Shown in pieces: positions 1 to 11,363 of a DNA stretch of 64,000 bases (position 1 is its first letter; each line of letters starts with the position of its first letter). The position numbers were made by a program, and so were the translations under genes. The notes under the pieces were generated by a model that saw nothing but the letters and a program-made list of their open reading frames with translations, had not been told where the DNA came from and ran no database searches. Source of the DNA: Adineta steineri (lineage: Eukaryota; Rotifera; Eurotatoria; Adinetida; Adinetidae); assembly GCA_905250115.1 (NCBI GenBank), contig CAJNOI010000037.1, forward strand, positions 372,001 through 436,000, given 5' to 3'.

Positions 1-3000
1 ACATCGTCGTAGTACATGGCGAAAACTTGTTTCAACTCAACGTAAAAAAGCTATAATGGCTTGTTTTCGTATGGCACCATTACATTCAGTAATACGACAT
101 CGAGCAATGAATATGTTTTTACGTGCTTATCGAGAACTATGGCTTGAAGCTGAGGAAGATAGACGATCACGTTTAATTGAAAATCTTTGTGTAAAATATT
201 TCATCTTAATTCTTTGTTTTTGTTTTACTGATTTATTTATAATTCATAGGAGGATAATCATGAAATTAATGAACAAGAAGTAACAGTAATTAAAGAAGAG
301 ACTAAAACAGAAAATGAAACATTAACATTAACAATGACAATTAAACCAGATCCATTAAGACAATTATTATTATGTTTAAATCGTTCTGCAACTACAGCTC
401 AAGTTTCATCGATTAACGAAGATACTCTTCATTTATCATATTCAGCAATAATGAGTAAAGTAAGATTAAGAAAATTTAAAGCAAATTTATATATATATAT
501 ATGAAATTTATTTAAAGAGTTGTGCTATTACTGAAGACGATGATGATAATGGAGTGGAAGAAATTAAATCATTTCAAGTAAAAATTAAAAAAATTATATA
601 AACTATACTTATATTCATATTTTCAGGAACAAGAAATGGAAAAACAAAAATTACTTTATGAACAAAATCGTTTAGCTAATCGTGGTGCTGCTGAAACAGT
701 CTTATTATATATAAGTGCAAGCAAAGGTATAATTAAGAATTTTCTTTTAAATATTTTTATTCAATATAAATTTTGAAATTAAGGTGAAAATAATGAAATG
801 CTTCAACGAACATTACAACTTGGTATATCATTATTACATGGTGGAAATCTAGAAGTTCAAAAAGTAAATAAGAATTTCTATAGATTAAAAATATTTATTA
901 CCGTTGAAAACCTACCTATAATATTATCCACTTCTATGTCTTAATTAGTATACATAAATCAAAAGGGATTCGAACTATTTCTATAAGATCACCAAGTAAA
1001 ATTCTGCAATACGACGCGAATGACAATGGAAGTTACAAGCATCGATAAATTATTTGAATAGTTTAGCCTTATGTAAAATAAAGGCTTCTCGAATTTTGCC
1101 AACATATTTATAGGAAATTCGTCAGCGTCATTATGTGATTAAGGATGTATAAAAATAACTCCTAGTACCTATATGGAGCGGTTTAGACTATAATATGCTT
1201 ATCCTGATAATATAAGGTTAATTTGTCACATGCATTTTACACTAATCTTGTGCTATTACAGTTGGCAAAAATCCACTGGACTTACGCCACATCGCGTTTG
1301 AACTTGCGCTAATTGGCGAATGTCCTATTGTCGTTTCGCCAACAAACCTATTAATAAAACAATAGAATTTTATATATCTGCTGTATCAAGATTATCAAAA
1401 TCTCTGTCATTTTTATTTTAGCGAATGTTAGATTATTTAAAAGAAACAAAAGATGTTGGATGTTTTACATCCTTAGCAACATTAATGGCTAATTGTAGTG
1501 TACTTGATCTTGATACATTTGAACGTTGTATTAAAGCAGAAGTACTTGGTATGTTAATGCGTAATATGAGTAATAATTACATATGAATATGATTATATTT
1601 AGGTGTTGGTTCAGAAGGAATGGCTGGAGAAAAAAATTTACATGATGCTGATTTTACAATTTCACTATTTCGTTTTTGTCAATTATTATGCGAAGGACAT
1701 AATCTTGAATTTCAGAATTATCTTCGATCACAACCAGGAAGTAATACAAATGTTAATATTATTATTTGTACTGTTGATTATTTATTGAGTTTACAAGTAA
1801 TTCGAAGGAAAAATTTGATATTAATATTTTATTATTTAAATATATAGGAGTCATTAATGGATTTCTATTGGCATTATTCTGGCAAAGGAACAGTTGATGC
1901 ACATGGAAAAGAAAATTTTTGTCGAGCTATTAATGTTGCTAAACAAGTTTTTAATACATTAACAGAATATATTCAGGTTTGATTTTAAAGAGAATTTATA
2001 AAATAAATACTGTTTGTTATTTAGGGTCCATGTCCACAGAATCAATTAGCATTGGCTAACAGTCGATTATGGGATGCCATAGCTGGATTTCTCTATATTT
2101 TTGCACATATGCAAAGAAAATTATCACAAGTAAAATTTAATTGATTCATTTTTCGAATTTCTATTTGATTCAATAGGATCCAACACAAATTGAATTATTA
2201 CGTGAATTAATAAAATTACAAAAAGATATGATTATTCTATTATTATCCATGCTTGAAGGTAAGACGAAATAATTTTGAAATATTTTATCGAAGGGATAAA
2301 CAACAGAGACTTCATGCCAGTGGCGGATCTAGGATTTTGGAAGGGGGGGGCGATTTTTTTTTTTTTTAGTATGGACAGAGGATACCTGGGGAGGGGGTGG
2401 GGGATTTTTTTTGAGTATGGAGGGGCGATACTTGGGGGGGGGCGATTTTGGTTAAAAGCTATTTTTTGAGTCCAACCGAAGTAGTATGAACCTATTTTTT
2501 CGTTCATTTTTGCTGTAAAAAATCAAAAAAAAATTCGGAAGGGGGGGGCGATCGCCCCCATCGCCCCCCCCTAAATCCGCCACTGCTTCATGCCTAAAGT
2601 CTCATAAAATCTCATGAAGTCTCGCGAAGTCTCTAGAAGAAGAAAAAGAACGACCATACCATTTTTTTAGTATAGACCGCTGTCCAAGGACAGTTTCGAT
2701 ATGCCCGGTATTTCCTACAGCTATGACCAGGTGTAGCTCTGGTCAGGGGGCCAGTCTTGATCTAGAGTTCTTCTCGCTCAATTACTTGAGCTCCCCATAT
2801 ATTCTGACTAACATGTAGTTAAAATATTTTCGGACGGATGATCCGAGACAAAATGGCCGCTATTGACTTGTCTAGGGTCATTACATAGCTGGTGATACCG
2901 AGGTTTGAACACGGTACCTCATGGTAACATGCTAACCACATAACCATTCAGTCATGCCGGCTTAGTCTCTAGAAGTCTTCTGAAATCTTGAAGTCCGCTG

Positions 3001-6000
3001 TTTTCCCCTTGATTTTATCTTTTTTGTTATTTATTTCTAGGTAATGTTCTTAATGGTCCAAGTAAGTTATTTTCTATTATAAAAAGATATGTATGTATAT
3101 TTATTTGATATTAGTTGGTAAACAAATGGTTGATACATTAATTGAATCTCAATCAAATGTTGAATTATTATTACAATTTATTGATATATTTCTTAAAATG
3201 AAAGGTTTGACAACATCGGAAGCATTTCAAGAATTTGATGCGAATAAAGATGGATTTATTTCGCCAAAAGAATTTCGTCGTGCTATGGAAGCACAAAAAA
3301 TGTTTACAAAGTAATCAATATTAATTATTTAATAAAAATAAAATAAATTCTTGATTCTGTTTCTTATCTTTAGTCAAGATATTGATTATATATTAATGTG
3401 TGTTGATGTAAATCAAGATGGAAAAATTGATTTTATGGAATTTACTGAACGTTTTCATAATCCAGCTAAAGATATAGGTTTTAATATGGCTGTATTATTA
3501 ATAAATTTATCTGAACATATGCCACATGATTTACGTTTACAACGTTTAATGGATAAAGCAAAAAGTTTTCTATCCTATTTTCAAGAATTTCTTGGTAGAA
3601 TTGAAATTAAAGGTGGTGCTGGTTATATTGAACGTGTTTATTTCGAAATAACTGAATCAAATATTGAACAATGGAATAGCCCACATATTAAAGTTTGTTT
3701 TTCATTTTTTCAATAATAAAACAATATGATAGTTTTTTTGTTTTAGGAATCGAAAAAAGCATTTTTACATTTAGCAGTCAATGAAACTGATGATAAACAA
3801 AAATTAGAAAAATTTATTAATTTTTGTGAAGATACAATTTTTGAAGTAAGATTATCTTATCCTTTGTAAAGAATACATTGCTTTATTTCTCATTTAGATG
3901 CAACATGCAATTGCTCTTAGTGGTGAAGATGATGAACAAGCATCTGAAATGACATCATTATCTATTAATGAATCTAATATCATGCAACCCACTATATCTG
4001 ATCCTATTAAATCAACCTTTACACATACATGGTCCGGTATAAAATATCTCTTTCATTTATTTCATCCATCAACAATTTATAATGCTTGTCAACAATTTCA
4101 ACAAATGGCATTTAGAGAGATGATTAAAAATTTGATTTTCCTATTCATTAGATCCATACGTTTATTTTTTACGGTCATGTTTTTTACCTTCAGGTATATA
4201 AAGATGGTTTGAATTGAATTAAGGCAAAGAATATTTCTTATTTTCTATATAGAACATTGACATATTGTATCTACACTTTAATGGCTGGAGATGAACTACA
4301 AGAAAGAAAACCAATGGAAAGAACTAATTTAACTCCACCAACAAAACGTCGTGATTATCGTTTATGTATGTTTTGAAAAACACGAACTAAATGGAGTGTT
4401 GAAGTGTCTAGAGGCAGAAATTTGCACACCCCACAGACGTGACCGACACATGAATATTGAGTTGCAGAATAAAATAAAACTATTGAACTCATACTGCTTA
4501 GGAAAGATAGATATGTGAGTAGTTTTCGGTATTAATCGATGATTCTCTTGAATTTTGTATCAACTGTTAAAATGATAATCAGGTGACTTCAATATATGTA
4601 AATTATTTCTATTTCTTTATACCACAGGATGAGATAAAAGGCACTGTATACTGATACAATCAAACTATCTTCTTGAAGGTAGAAACACAGTTAGATCGTG
4701 TTGCACATTTTTAATCCCGTCAGGGATTACGCTAACAGTTTTTATATTTTCTCTGATTAAATCTAATTCTAATTTATTTTTAGCATCGGTTAATATACTG
4801 CATAATGGTTTTAATACTAGTGAAGATTCAACATCAGCTAATACACATGGAATTGATCATAGTTATGATACAAAATCAAATCATAGGTTAATTCATAATA
4901 TTATTCATTTATTTTTATATTTTATATAAATATTGTAGGATGTCTTTAATTAATCAACAAGGTAATTTGGTTAATGTTGATGACACACGAATCTTTGATT
5001 CTCAGCAACAATCTCTATTTGTTAATACTATTGATTCATCCAAACAACAAAATCTACCATCATCAGTTATTACAACAGCACATTTAACACCGGTACATTA
5101 TCGTAATCAAAATCAATATTCAATAACAGCTTCTGTACCACATCAACCACATTTAAATACAACAATAAATCTATCACAAAATTTAATAGAAAAATCTAAA
5201 CATGCATTTGAAGTAGATTATATATTATTTATTTTAAATGTCACTGTTTTTCTTTATAAAGGTTAATATTCAAGCGGAATATCACCAGAAAGGATCATCG
5301 AGTAATATTAATTCAGCAATAGTTGAAGATGAGGAAATTATTCATTCAGAAACACGAATACGAACAGATTATGGTAAAAAAGCTCTGGTAAATATTTTAT
5401 GAGATGTTGATAAATTTTAACATTAACTTATTTATTATTAGGCATTGGTGGCAAGAAATTATCATCTATTAAAATTTATCGCACTTTGTCTTGCTTTTGT
5501 CATCAATTTTCTTATGTTATTCTATAAGGTAACAATCATTTATTTAGTAATTATTAGAATTTCATAGAAATATTTTAGGCAATACCAACACCATCTACAG
5601 CAGCTGGTGAGGCTATACCATCTGATGTAGTAGAACATTTTGATAATGATGATAATGAAATAATAATGATTGATCCGTCAAAACATTATATGATATATCT
5701 GTTGAAAACTAGTGCATTTTTACATTCATCAATTGCATTTTTAATGATGATTAGTTATTATAAATTAAAAGTATGCCAATGAATATTTTTCGTTTAGTTT
5801 TAACAAAACAATTCTTTTATTTTTTAGGTTCCATTAGTTATATTTAAACGTGAAAAAGAAATTGCAAGAAAATTAGAATTTGAAGGTGCTTGGTTAATTG
5901 ATCAACCAAGTGGAGATAATTCTTGGTTATTATCTTATTTATCACGTGAATGGCATAAACTTGTTATAAGTTCAAAATCATTTCCGAATTATTATTGGGA

Positions 6001-8275
6001 TAAATTTGTTAAGAAAAAAGTTCGAAATAAATATTCCGATCAATTTGATTATAATGAACTAAATCGATTTTTGGGTATGGAAAAAACGGATACACCTGGA
6101 AAATTTGAAATTGTTAAAACAATAGAAACTGGTTTATGGGGAAAGTATGTAAAAAAATAGAATTGAGAAGATATATATATATATATATTCATTATAGAAT
6201 TAAATCAATTGATATGCGTTATCAAATTTGGAAATGGGGTATTATTTTTACGGATAATGTAAGTAATTAACGATGTTGTCAAGAAATGCGGAAAAAGAAA
6301 AATCTGAAGAGTGAAAAATCAAGGAAAATTTTATTCGTAGTGTTATAGTAATAGAAGATATAACAAGTAGAAATATTGAAGATGTGAGAGACAGTTTGAT
6401 AAGATCGATGTCGCCGTTGCAAGAGCGACTACCTAAATTATCGATGTGTTTCTGCATGGCCAATGTCTTCGGCGCTTTCTTCTGTTGTGCTCTCGGCTTA
6501 AGCTTGAGAGATTGTTGTCGAAAGATGACTTCTACGGCTTGCAAGCAAGCGAGGGTGTGGGTGGATCTTCCTATCTCACACCCATACCCACACCCTTTTT
6601 TTTTGCTCTGTTGTCATACTATCTCGCTGAGCGGATATCGGGTATGAGATTTCCATGTTCAGAAACATGTTCTATTTCTTTTCCAGATTTCTTGACATAT
6701 TCTAATTAACGAGGGAACCACTCGAGGTGTAAAGAAGCTTTTGACACAAGTAGGAGATGTGCCCAAGTTAGTGTTTGACTGAGATATCAAGTATTTATCC
6801 TGTAGGGTCCTATCTGCTAGGTAAAATCAAAGTTTCGAATTTAGACCTGAAACATTGTCCACACTAAAAATATTCATGTGAAACCTAATATCTATAAGAG
6901 AGCGTCTTAATGCCAACATACTTGTATATCGGAGACAGTCTTTCCGAAACTTTTCTGATTGAGGTCTTAGTGTGGACAATGTTCCAGGCCTAAATTCGAA
7001 ACTTTGATTTTATCGCACAGATAGGGTCCTATATCATAAATATTTGATATCTCGGTTAAACGTCAACTTGGGTACATATCCTTTTAGGTTTTTTTTGTAA
7101 TCTACGCGTCCCCTACTTGCAGGCAAAACATTAGAAATTAACACTCTAAATAGTGATCTTGAACATTGAACGATAGAGTGACTTGAAACAATATGAATTT
7201 TTATAAATTTATTTTTTTTTCAGTCATTTCTTTACGTCTTCTTCTATTTTTCATTCTCTGTCATTGGAAATTATGCATTTTTTGTTTTCGCAATACATTT
7301 ACTTGATGTCGCAATCAGCGTTAAAGCTTTAAGTACAATATTAAAATCAATCACGCACAACGGTCGACAGGTATGTTTCTATTACAGCTTTCTTATTGAT
7401 ATCGAATAAAAAAAAACATGATCTCGTATCTTTTAGTTGCTTCTAACAATTATGTTAATGGCTGTTGTTGTTTATCTTTATACAGTTATTGCATTTAATT
7501 TTTTTCGTAAATTTTATACAAAAGAAGAAGATGAACAACGGGAAGAAAATTGTAAAGACATGTTTACTGTAAGTTAATAAATAATAGTTCAATATTTTAC
7601 ATATGTTCTATCTCTGTCAGTGTTTTAAATTTCATCTATATTCTGGTATTCGAGCTGGTGGTGGTATTGGCGATGAACTTGAATCACCAAATGGTGACCC
7701 ACTGGAATTATACCGAATTATATTTGATATTACGTTCTTCTTCTTCATTATCGTTATTCTACTTGCTATTATTCAAGGTTTAATTATTGATGCTTTTGGT
7801 GATCTTCGTGAGCAACTTGATTCAGTAAAAGAAACACTTGAGGTAAAATGAAGATGATTTTATATATTGCAATTTTATTTATTTTGTTTATTTAGTCAAA
7901 ATGTTTTATTTGTGGGATTGGCCAAGAATATTTTGATAAGGAACCACATGGTTTTGAAGTAGGATATTATTCTATACGATAAGCAACTTTAATTATTCTT
8001 TTATTTAGACTCACACAACAGTAGAACATAATTTTGCAAATTATTTGTTCTTCTTAACACACCTTCTCAATAAACCTGATACAGAACATACTCGACAAGT
8101 TAGTTTAGTTTGATAAATATGAAATTGAATATGAAAACTGTCTTTTTTTTCTCTACAGGAAAGTTATGTTTGGGATATGTATCAATGTCGTAAATGGGAT
8201 TTTTTTCCTATTGGTGATTGTTTTCGACGACAATATGAAACGGGTAATAGTAGTGGAACAACTACTGAAAGTTAA
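1..8275 (+). CDS. RYR: Ryanodine receptor, C-terminal ~1416 residues (5' part outside window)
   Basis: Tetrameric Ca2+-release channel of the ER/sarcoplasmic reticulum. Exons by splice signals and phase: 1-190, 250-459, 518-577, 627-726, 784-863, 1422-1548, 1603-1796, 1848-1976, 2025-2129, 2177-2258, 3041-3061, 3115-3310, 3374-3692, 3747-3845, 3898-4193, 4253-4365, 4784-4886, 4939-5212, 5262-5387, 5442-5528, 5579-5770, 5828-6144, 6198-6258, 7224-7370, 7437-7568, 7621-7842, 7896-7958, 8009-8098, 8159-8275; every junction keeps frame. Seen: RyR core motifs such as CEGHN and [11 protein letters not shown] (1603-1796), a pair of EF-hands ([12 protein letters not shown] and [12 protein letters not shown]), the ion filter [11 protein letters not shown] (exon 7621-7842), the long inner helix ending [11 protein letters not shown], and the C-terminal CxxC...H Zn-site (7896-8098). 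The pore and membrane helices lie in 5262-7842. The acidic, low-complexity exons 4784-5212 are divergent, as usual for this linker. Stop TAA at 8273. Identity is near certain. Confidence 0.96.
2318..2585. mobile_element. hAT-type MITE in a RyR intron
   Basis: The ends are inverted: CAGTGGCGGATCTAGG on the left, and the right end reads CAGTGGCGGATTTAGG on the opposite strand. The element is flanked by a perfect 8-bp duplication CTTCATGC (2310-2317 and 2586-2593), the target-site length of the hAT superfamily. The interior is G-rich on both arms (GGGGGGCGA) and has no transposase, so it is non-autonomous. It lies in the intron between the exons ending 2258 and starting 3041. The perfect duplication implies a fairly recent insertion. 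Confidence 0.88.
2640..2963 (-). mobile_element. tRNA-derived SINE-like element
   Basis: On the minus strand the head (2963 downward) reads like a degenerate tRNA: an A-box-like GGCATGACTGAATGG and a B-box-like GTGTTCAAACC about 40 bases later. A ~230 bp body follows. The 12-mer AGTCTCTAGAAG occurs at both flanks (2628-2639 and 2964-2975), as expected of a target duplication. Caution: the flanking DNA is itself a run of related AAGTCTC-like words, and the 3' tail is not poly(A). A working tRNA is unlikely because the cloverleaf is not restored. Confidence 0.55.
6551..6595. repeat. GT/CA short foldback, copy 1 (RyR intron)
   Basis: GAGGGTGTGGGTG on the left pairs with CACCCATACCCACACCC on the right around a ~15-base loop. 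It is a member of the dispersed GT/CA foldback family of this window. Confidence 0.75.
6761..7073. repeat. Long inverted-repeat (foldback) element in a RyR intron
   Basis: Arms 6761-6867 and 6967-7073 are near-identical reverse complements over about 107 bp; both contain AAAATCAAAGTTTCGAATTTA and end in TTAGTGTGGACAATGTT-like sequence around a ~100 bp spacer. Weaker pairing continues outward (CAAGTAGG near 6747 against the CCTACTTG near 7116). There is no coding capacity. It explains why this RyR intron (6259-7223) is one of the longest. The superfamily is not recognised. Confidence 0.75.
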
Positions 8276-8402
8276 ATAAGACTTATTTAATTTTGTTTAC
8301 TGTATCGGTGATTTATTTGAATGAACGTTTTGTTTTTTGTTTGTTTGAGTTTATTTAGATGCTTATATTTGTTATCTTAATGCAAAATACATTTTCTTTT
8401 TA

Positions 8403-8408
8403 AATAAA
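8403..8408 (+). terminator. AATAAA polyadenylation signal of the ryanodine receptor gene
   Basis: Canonical hexamer 128 bp after the RyR stop codon on the same strand. It is the first good candidate for the 3' end of that transcript. Confidence 0.55.
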
Positions 8409-8504
8409 GATTGAATGAGTTTGAATATGATTGCAAAAGTCATTTTGAGTTTTCTTAATTGTCATAGAATATCGTTTTCTCGACTACGAAAAGATGAGAT
8501 AATA

Positions 8505-8563
8505 CGAGGGTGTAGGTGTGGATGTATATCTGTCATTCAGCTACACCCACAACCACACACGCC
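8505..8563. repeat. GT/CA short foldback, copy 2
   Basis: GAGGGTGTAGGTGTGG at 8505 pairs with CTACACCCACAACCACAC about 20 bases further on. Same family as copy 1. Confidence 0.7.
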
Positions 8564-9920
8564 AGCCTTGTCTTTATTGGAAAACAAATAAAATATTTTA
8601 AGTAAAAATTCCTCATTGAATTACTTCTATATAATATATGATTAATTAAGAAAATTCAACAATACTTACAATTAATGCAAATATAGATGTAAGCCAACGA
8701 CGAAAAATATAAATATCTAGTCAAGTTGGTTGCGTAGAGACTTGGGAGAAGTCTCTAATTATTTAGATAGATGTAAAATAAAATGTTAGGTCTATCACAA
8801 GTCTATTAGCAGATATGAGTAAGAAATGCTTGAATCCGCTGCTAAGCTTCCTTATATTACAAAAGCAATTGTTTGATATAATATACTTCTTTTAACATTT
8901 GTCTAATAATAAAGTATTCTATGCATTATGTATGTATCTTTACTGCTGCATGTGGTTTAATGTTTGTTTAAGATGTAAACATGAACGAATAAAAAAAATC
9001 TACTAATGGTTTCTTTTTCTTTTTCTTTTTTCACTAATGCTTTACAAACAATTTTATCGTTTCTATGCAGTCATTGTTAAAGTTACTTTGTGCTGTTAAG
9101 AAGAATTTCTATCTGTGAGTTTGCTTAAAATGATGTTTTGTTCATTCAAATCAGAGTACAACTTTATTCTTTTTAATCTTTTCAGAAGTAAGCAATTTTA
9201 TAGTCAGTAGAAACATCGTTGTGATAGCATATAAACTGTTTTTTACAGAACAAATTCCTCTTTCTTTTTCTTTGAATATGCTGAATCGAAAAATACTGGC
9301 CATGATGAAACAAAAAATAGCATTTTCAGCATACACCTTTCTCGCTGTACAAACAATCTTCAATTGAAAAACTGCTTTTTTTTTCTTTTTATTTGTCAAA
9401 GAAATGTCGTTACTTGGAAGAAGCCGTCGTAAGTTATCGAAATAAGTTAGTTTTGAAGTAAAAAATACTGTTGACAGTTATATTTGCGTAGGCAATTTCT
9501 GAGCAACATATAGACGAAACTCCTCGTGCTGCAACTCGTAGATAGTTCAAAATGAGATTTCAGAAATACTGAGGCTACCACTGCTCCTTTACAAAACCTT
9601 GTATCATAATAGATTACAGCGACTTTCTTTTTACAATATCTTCGGTTTATGTGACTATATCAAATAGTAAGGTGTAAAATCTCTATTGAAAAATATACTA
9701 GATATTATACTAATTTTTATTTCAATTTATTGAATAAGCTGAGAATAGTTGATGCGCTATTTGCAGACGTATTGAAGGAAATTATGTAACGTTTTTTATG
9801 CCATTAATATTGTTTTGCAATTGATGTGAATAGAGTATTACCTTTTAAAGCATCTTTGTTGTATAGTATACACAATATCCAAATTCCGCTGAATTTTAGA
9901 TCAAACGAACAAATACAGGT

Positions 9921-11363
9921 ATGGCTATATCCATTGATATTAATCATCGTCTTCTGGAAAGCATTCGTGATGAACCTAAGAGGATGCTAGTACCAATATC
10001 TGGCTATGAAAACGTAACTGTTAAATCTCTCGAAGATGCATGTGAACCAATAAAAGACTTGTTCGATGACCAATTGAAACAATTTATAATCATTGCGAAA
10101 ATGAATTCCTCGGATCCCGAAGACAAACTCACCCAAGATGAGTCAGCTTCTGTTCATCTTTATACTATGGAATGGGCAAAACATGATAATAGTTTGTATA
10201 TGAAGCTTAATCAAATACTTCGCTTGGCTGATCGTTCCAAATTAACACCTTGGTTTAAATATTTAAAATTGTTCTTAACAGCATTTTTCAAATTGCCGTA
10301 TGTAAAAATACATGTATTTTGCAAGTCATTTCATCCTGTATTTTAGACCCAGTAAAGATACGTTAGTTTGGCGTGGTGTTCGTGAAGATCTTAGTGCGAT
10401 TTATCCAAAGGGGAAAGAATTTGCTTGGTGGGCATTTAGTTCTTGCAGTGCTTCGATTGATGTGCTCGAATCTCCGAATTATTTAGGAAAATCAGGTACA
10501 AGAACAATATTTTCTATTCAAACTAATCGTGGAAAGCTCATTCGTGCACATTCATATTTTGACAATGAAGATGAAATACTCTTACCACCAGGTATATATC
10601 TTAAAGTAGTTGGCTGTTTAAATCCAGCCACTGATCTACACATTATCCATCTTCAAGAAATCGAGCCACCGTATAAAATGCTTGCAGATCCTTTCGATCT
10701 CAGTGAGCTAAAGCATGCTTTACCTCCAATGAAACCACCGTCATACACGCTAAATCCACAGAAAGAAGAAAAATATAGTTCACCAACAAATGTTATATCA
10801 AAACCATCTGTACAACCATCTTTCGAAAAAGGTAAATTCATTGTTTTTTCTTAGATATGAGAGCTTCTTTATCAGACATTTCAGTCAAGTGTATCGTACA
10901 ATTTTACCGCAGGTTTAGTATCAAACTTCGGAGTCTTGAGACCTAGATAAGGTTTTTCATAATCTTTCAAATAAGTAATATCGCCACATAAATACTACGA
11001 TTATCAACATACCCAAATAAACAACGTTTTGAAAACCTAAAATTCATTTAAAATAAGGATAATAAATTATAGAGCATACGAACTAGGTTTTCTTTAAACT
11101 GATCTAAAAATAAATACATACGTGAGTAGTTGTTTTTCTAAAAAAATTTCGATTGTAAATCACTTCTCGAACTTGACAAGTTTCATCGATTTCTGTAAGT
11201 TTGCAATCTTGATAACTGAGTGTAGGGACAGTCAGACCTTTTTTCTCAACTTATTACAGAGACTATTACTCTTTATTTAGAAAAACCAACAATCGTTACA
11301 CCAAAGGAACAATCGCCATATTCTGATAAGAAGCTTCATAAGGAGTATACATTTACTTACTAA
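9921..11363 (+). CDS. Mono-ADP-ribosyltransferase, R-S-ExE type (~314 aa)
   Basis: Model: 9921-10297, 10347-10831, 11281-11363. The first intron is 49 bp; the third exon is weaker, chosen because it keeps phase 1 and closes with TAA after 27 polar residues. ART-type fold that transfers ADP-ribose from NAD+ to a protein, probably on arginine. Seen: an N-terminal helical part with DESASVHLYTMEW (residues ~73-85, a signature shared with the ART at 34637), then VWRGV (Arg135), WWAFSSCS (Ser157/158) and EDEILLPPG (Glu200 and Glu202), the R-S-ExE triad. A proline-rich tail (PPMKPPSYTLNP) follows. No signal peptide is seen, so it is probably cytosolic. Alternative: exon 2 reads through to a stop at 10852. 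Substrate unknown. Confidence 0.85.

Larger units (their letters stand above)
8276..9920. other. Intergenic: RyR 3' flank to ART gene
   Basis: AT-rich, no supported gene. It contains the RyR polyadenylation signal and one GT/CA foldback (8505-8563); otherwise nothing recognised. Confidence 0.7.

Noticed and set aside
2890-2963. Possible functional tRNA gene on the minus strand
   Set aside because: B-box-like and A-box-like words are present but the arms do not pair as a tRNA; better explained as a SINE head.
9151-9399. 82-codon minus ORF in the RyR-ART interval
   Set aside because: Low-complexity AT-rich, no resemblance, no splice context.
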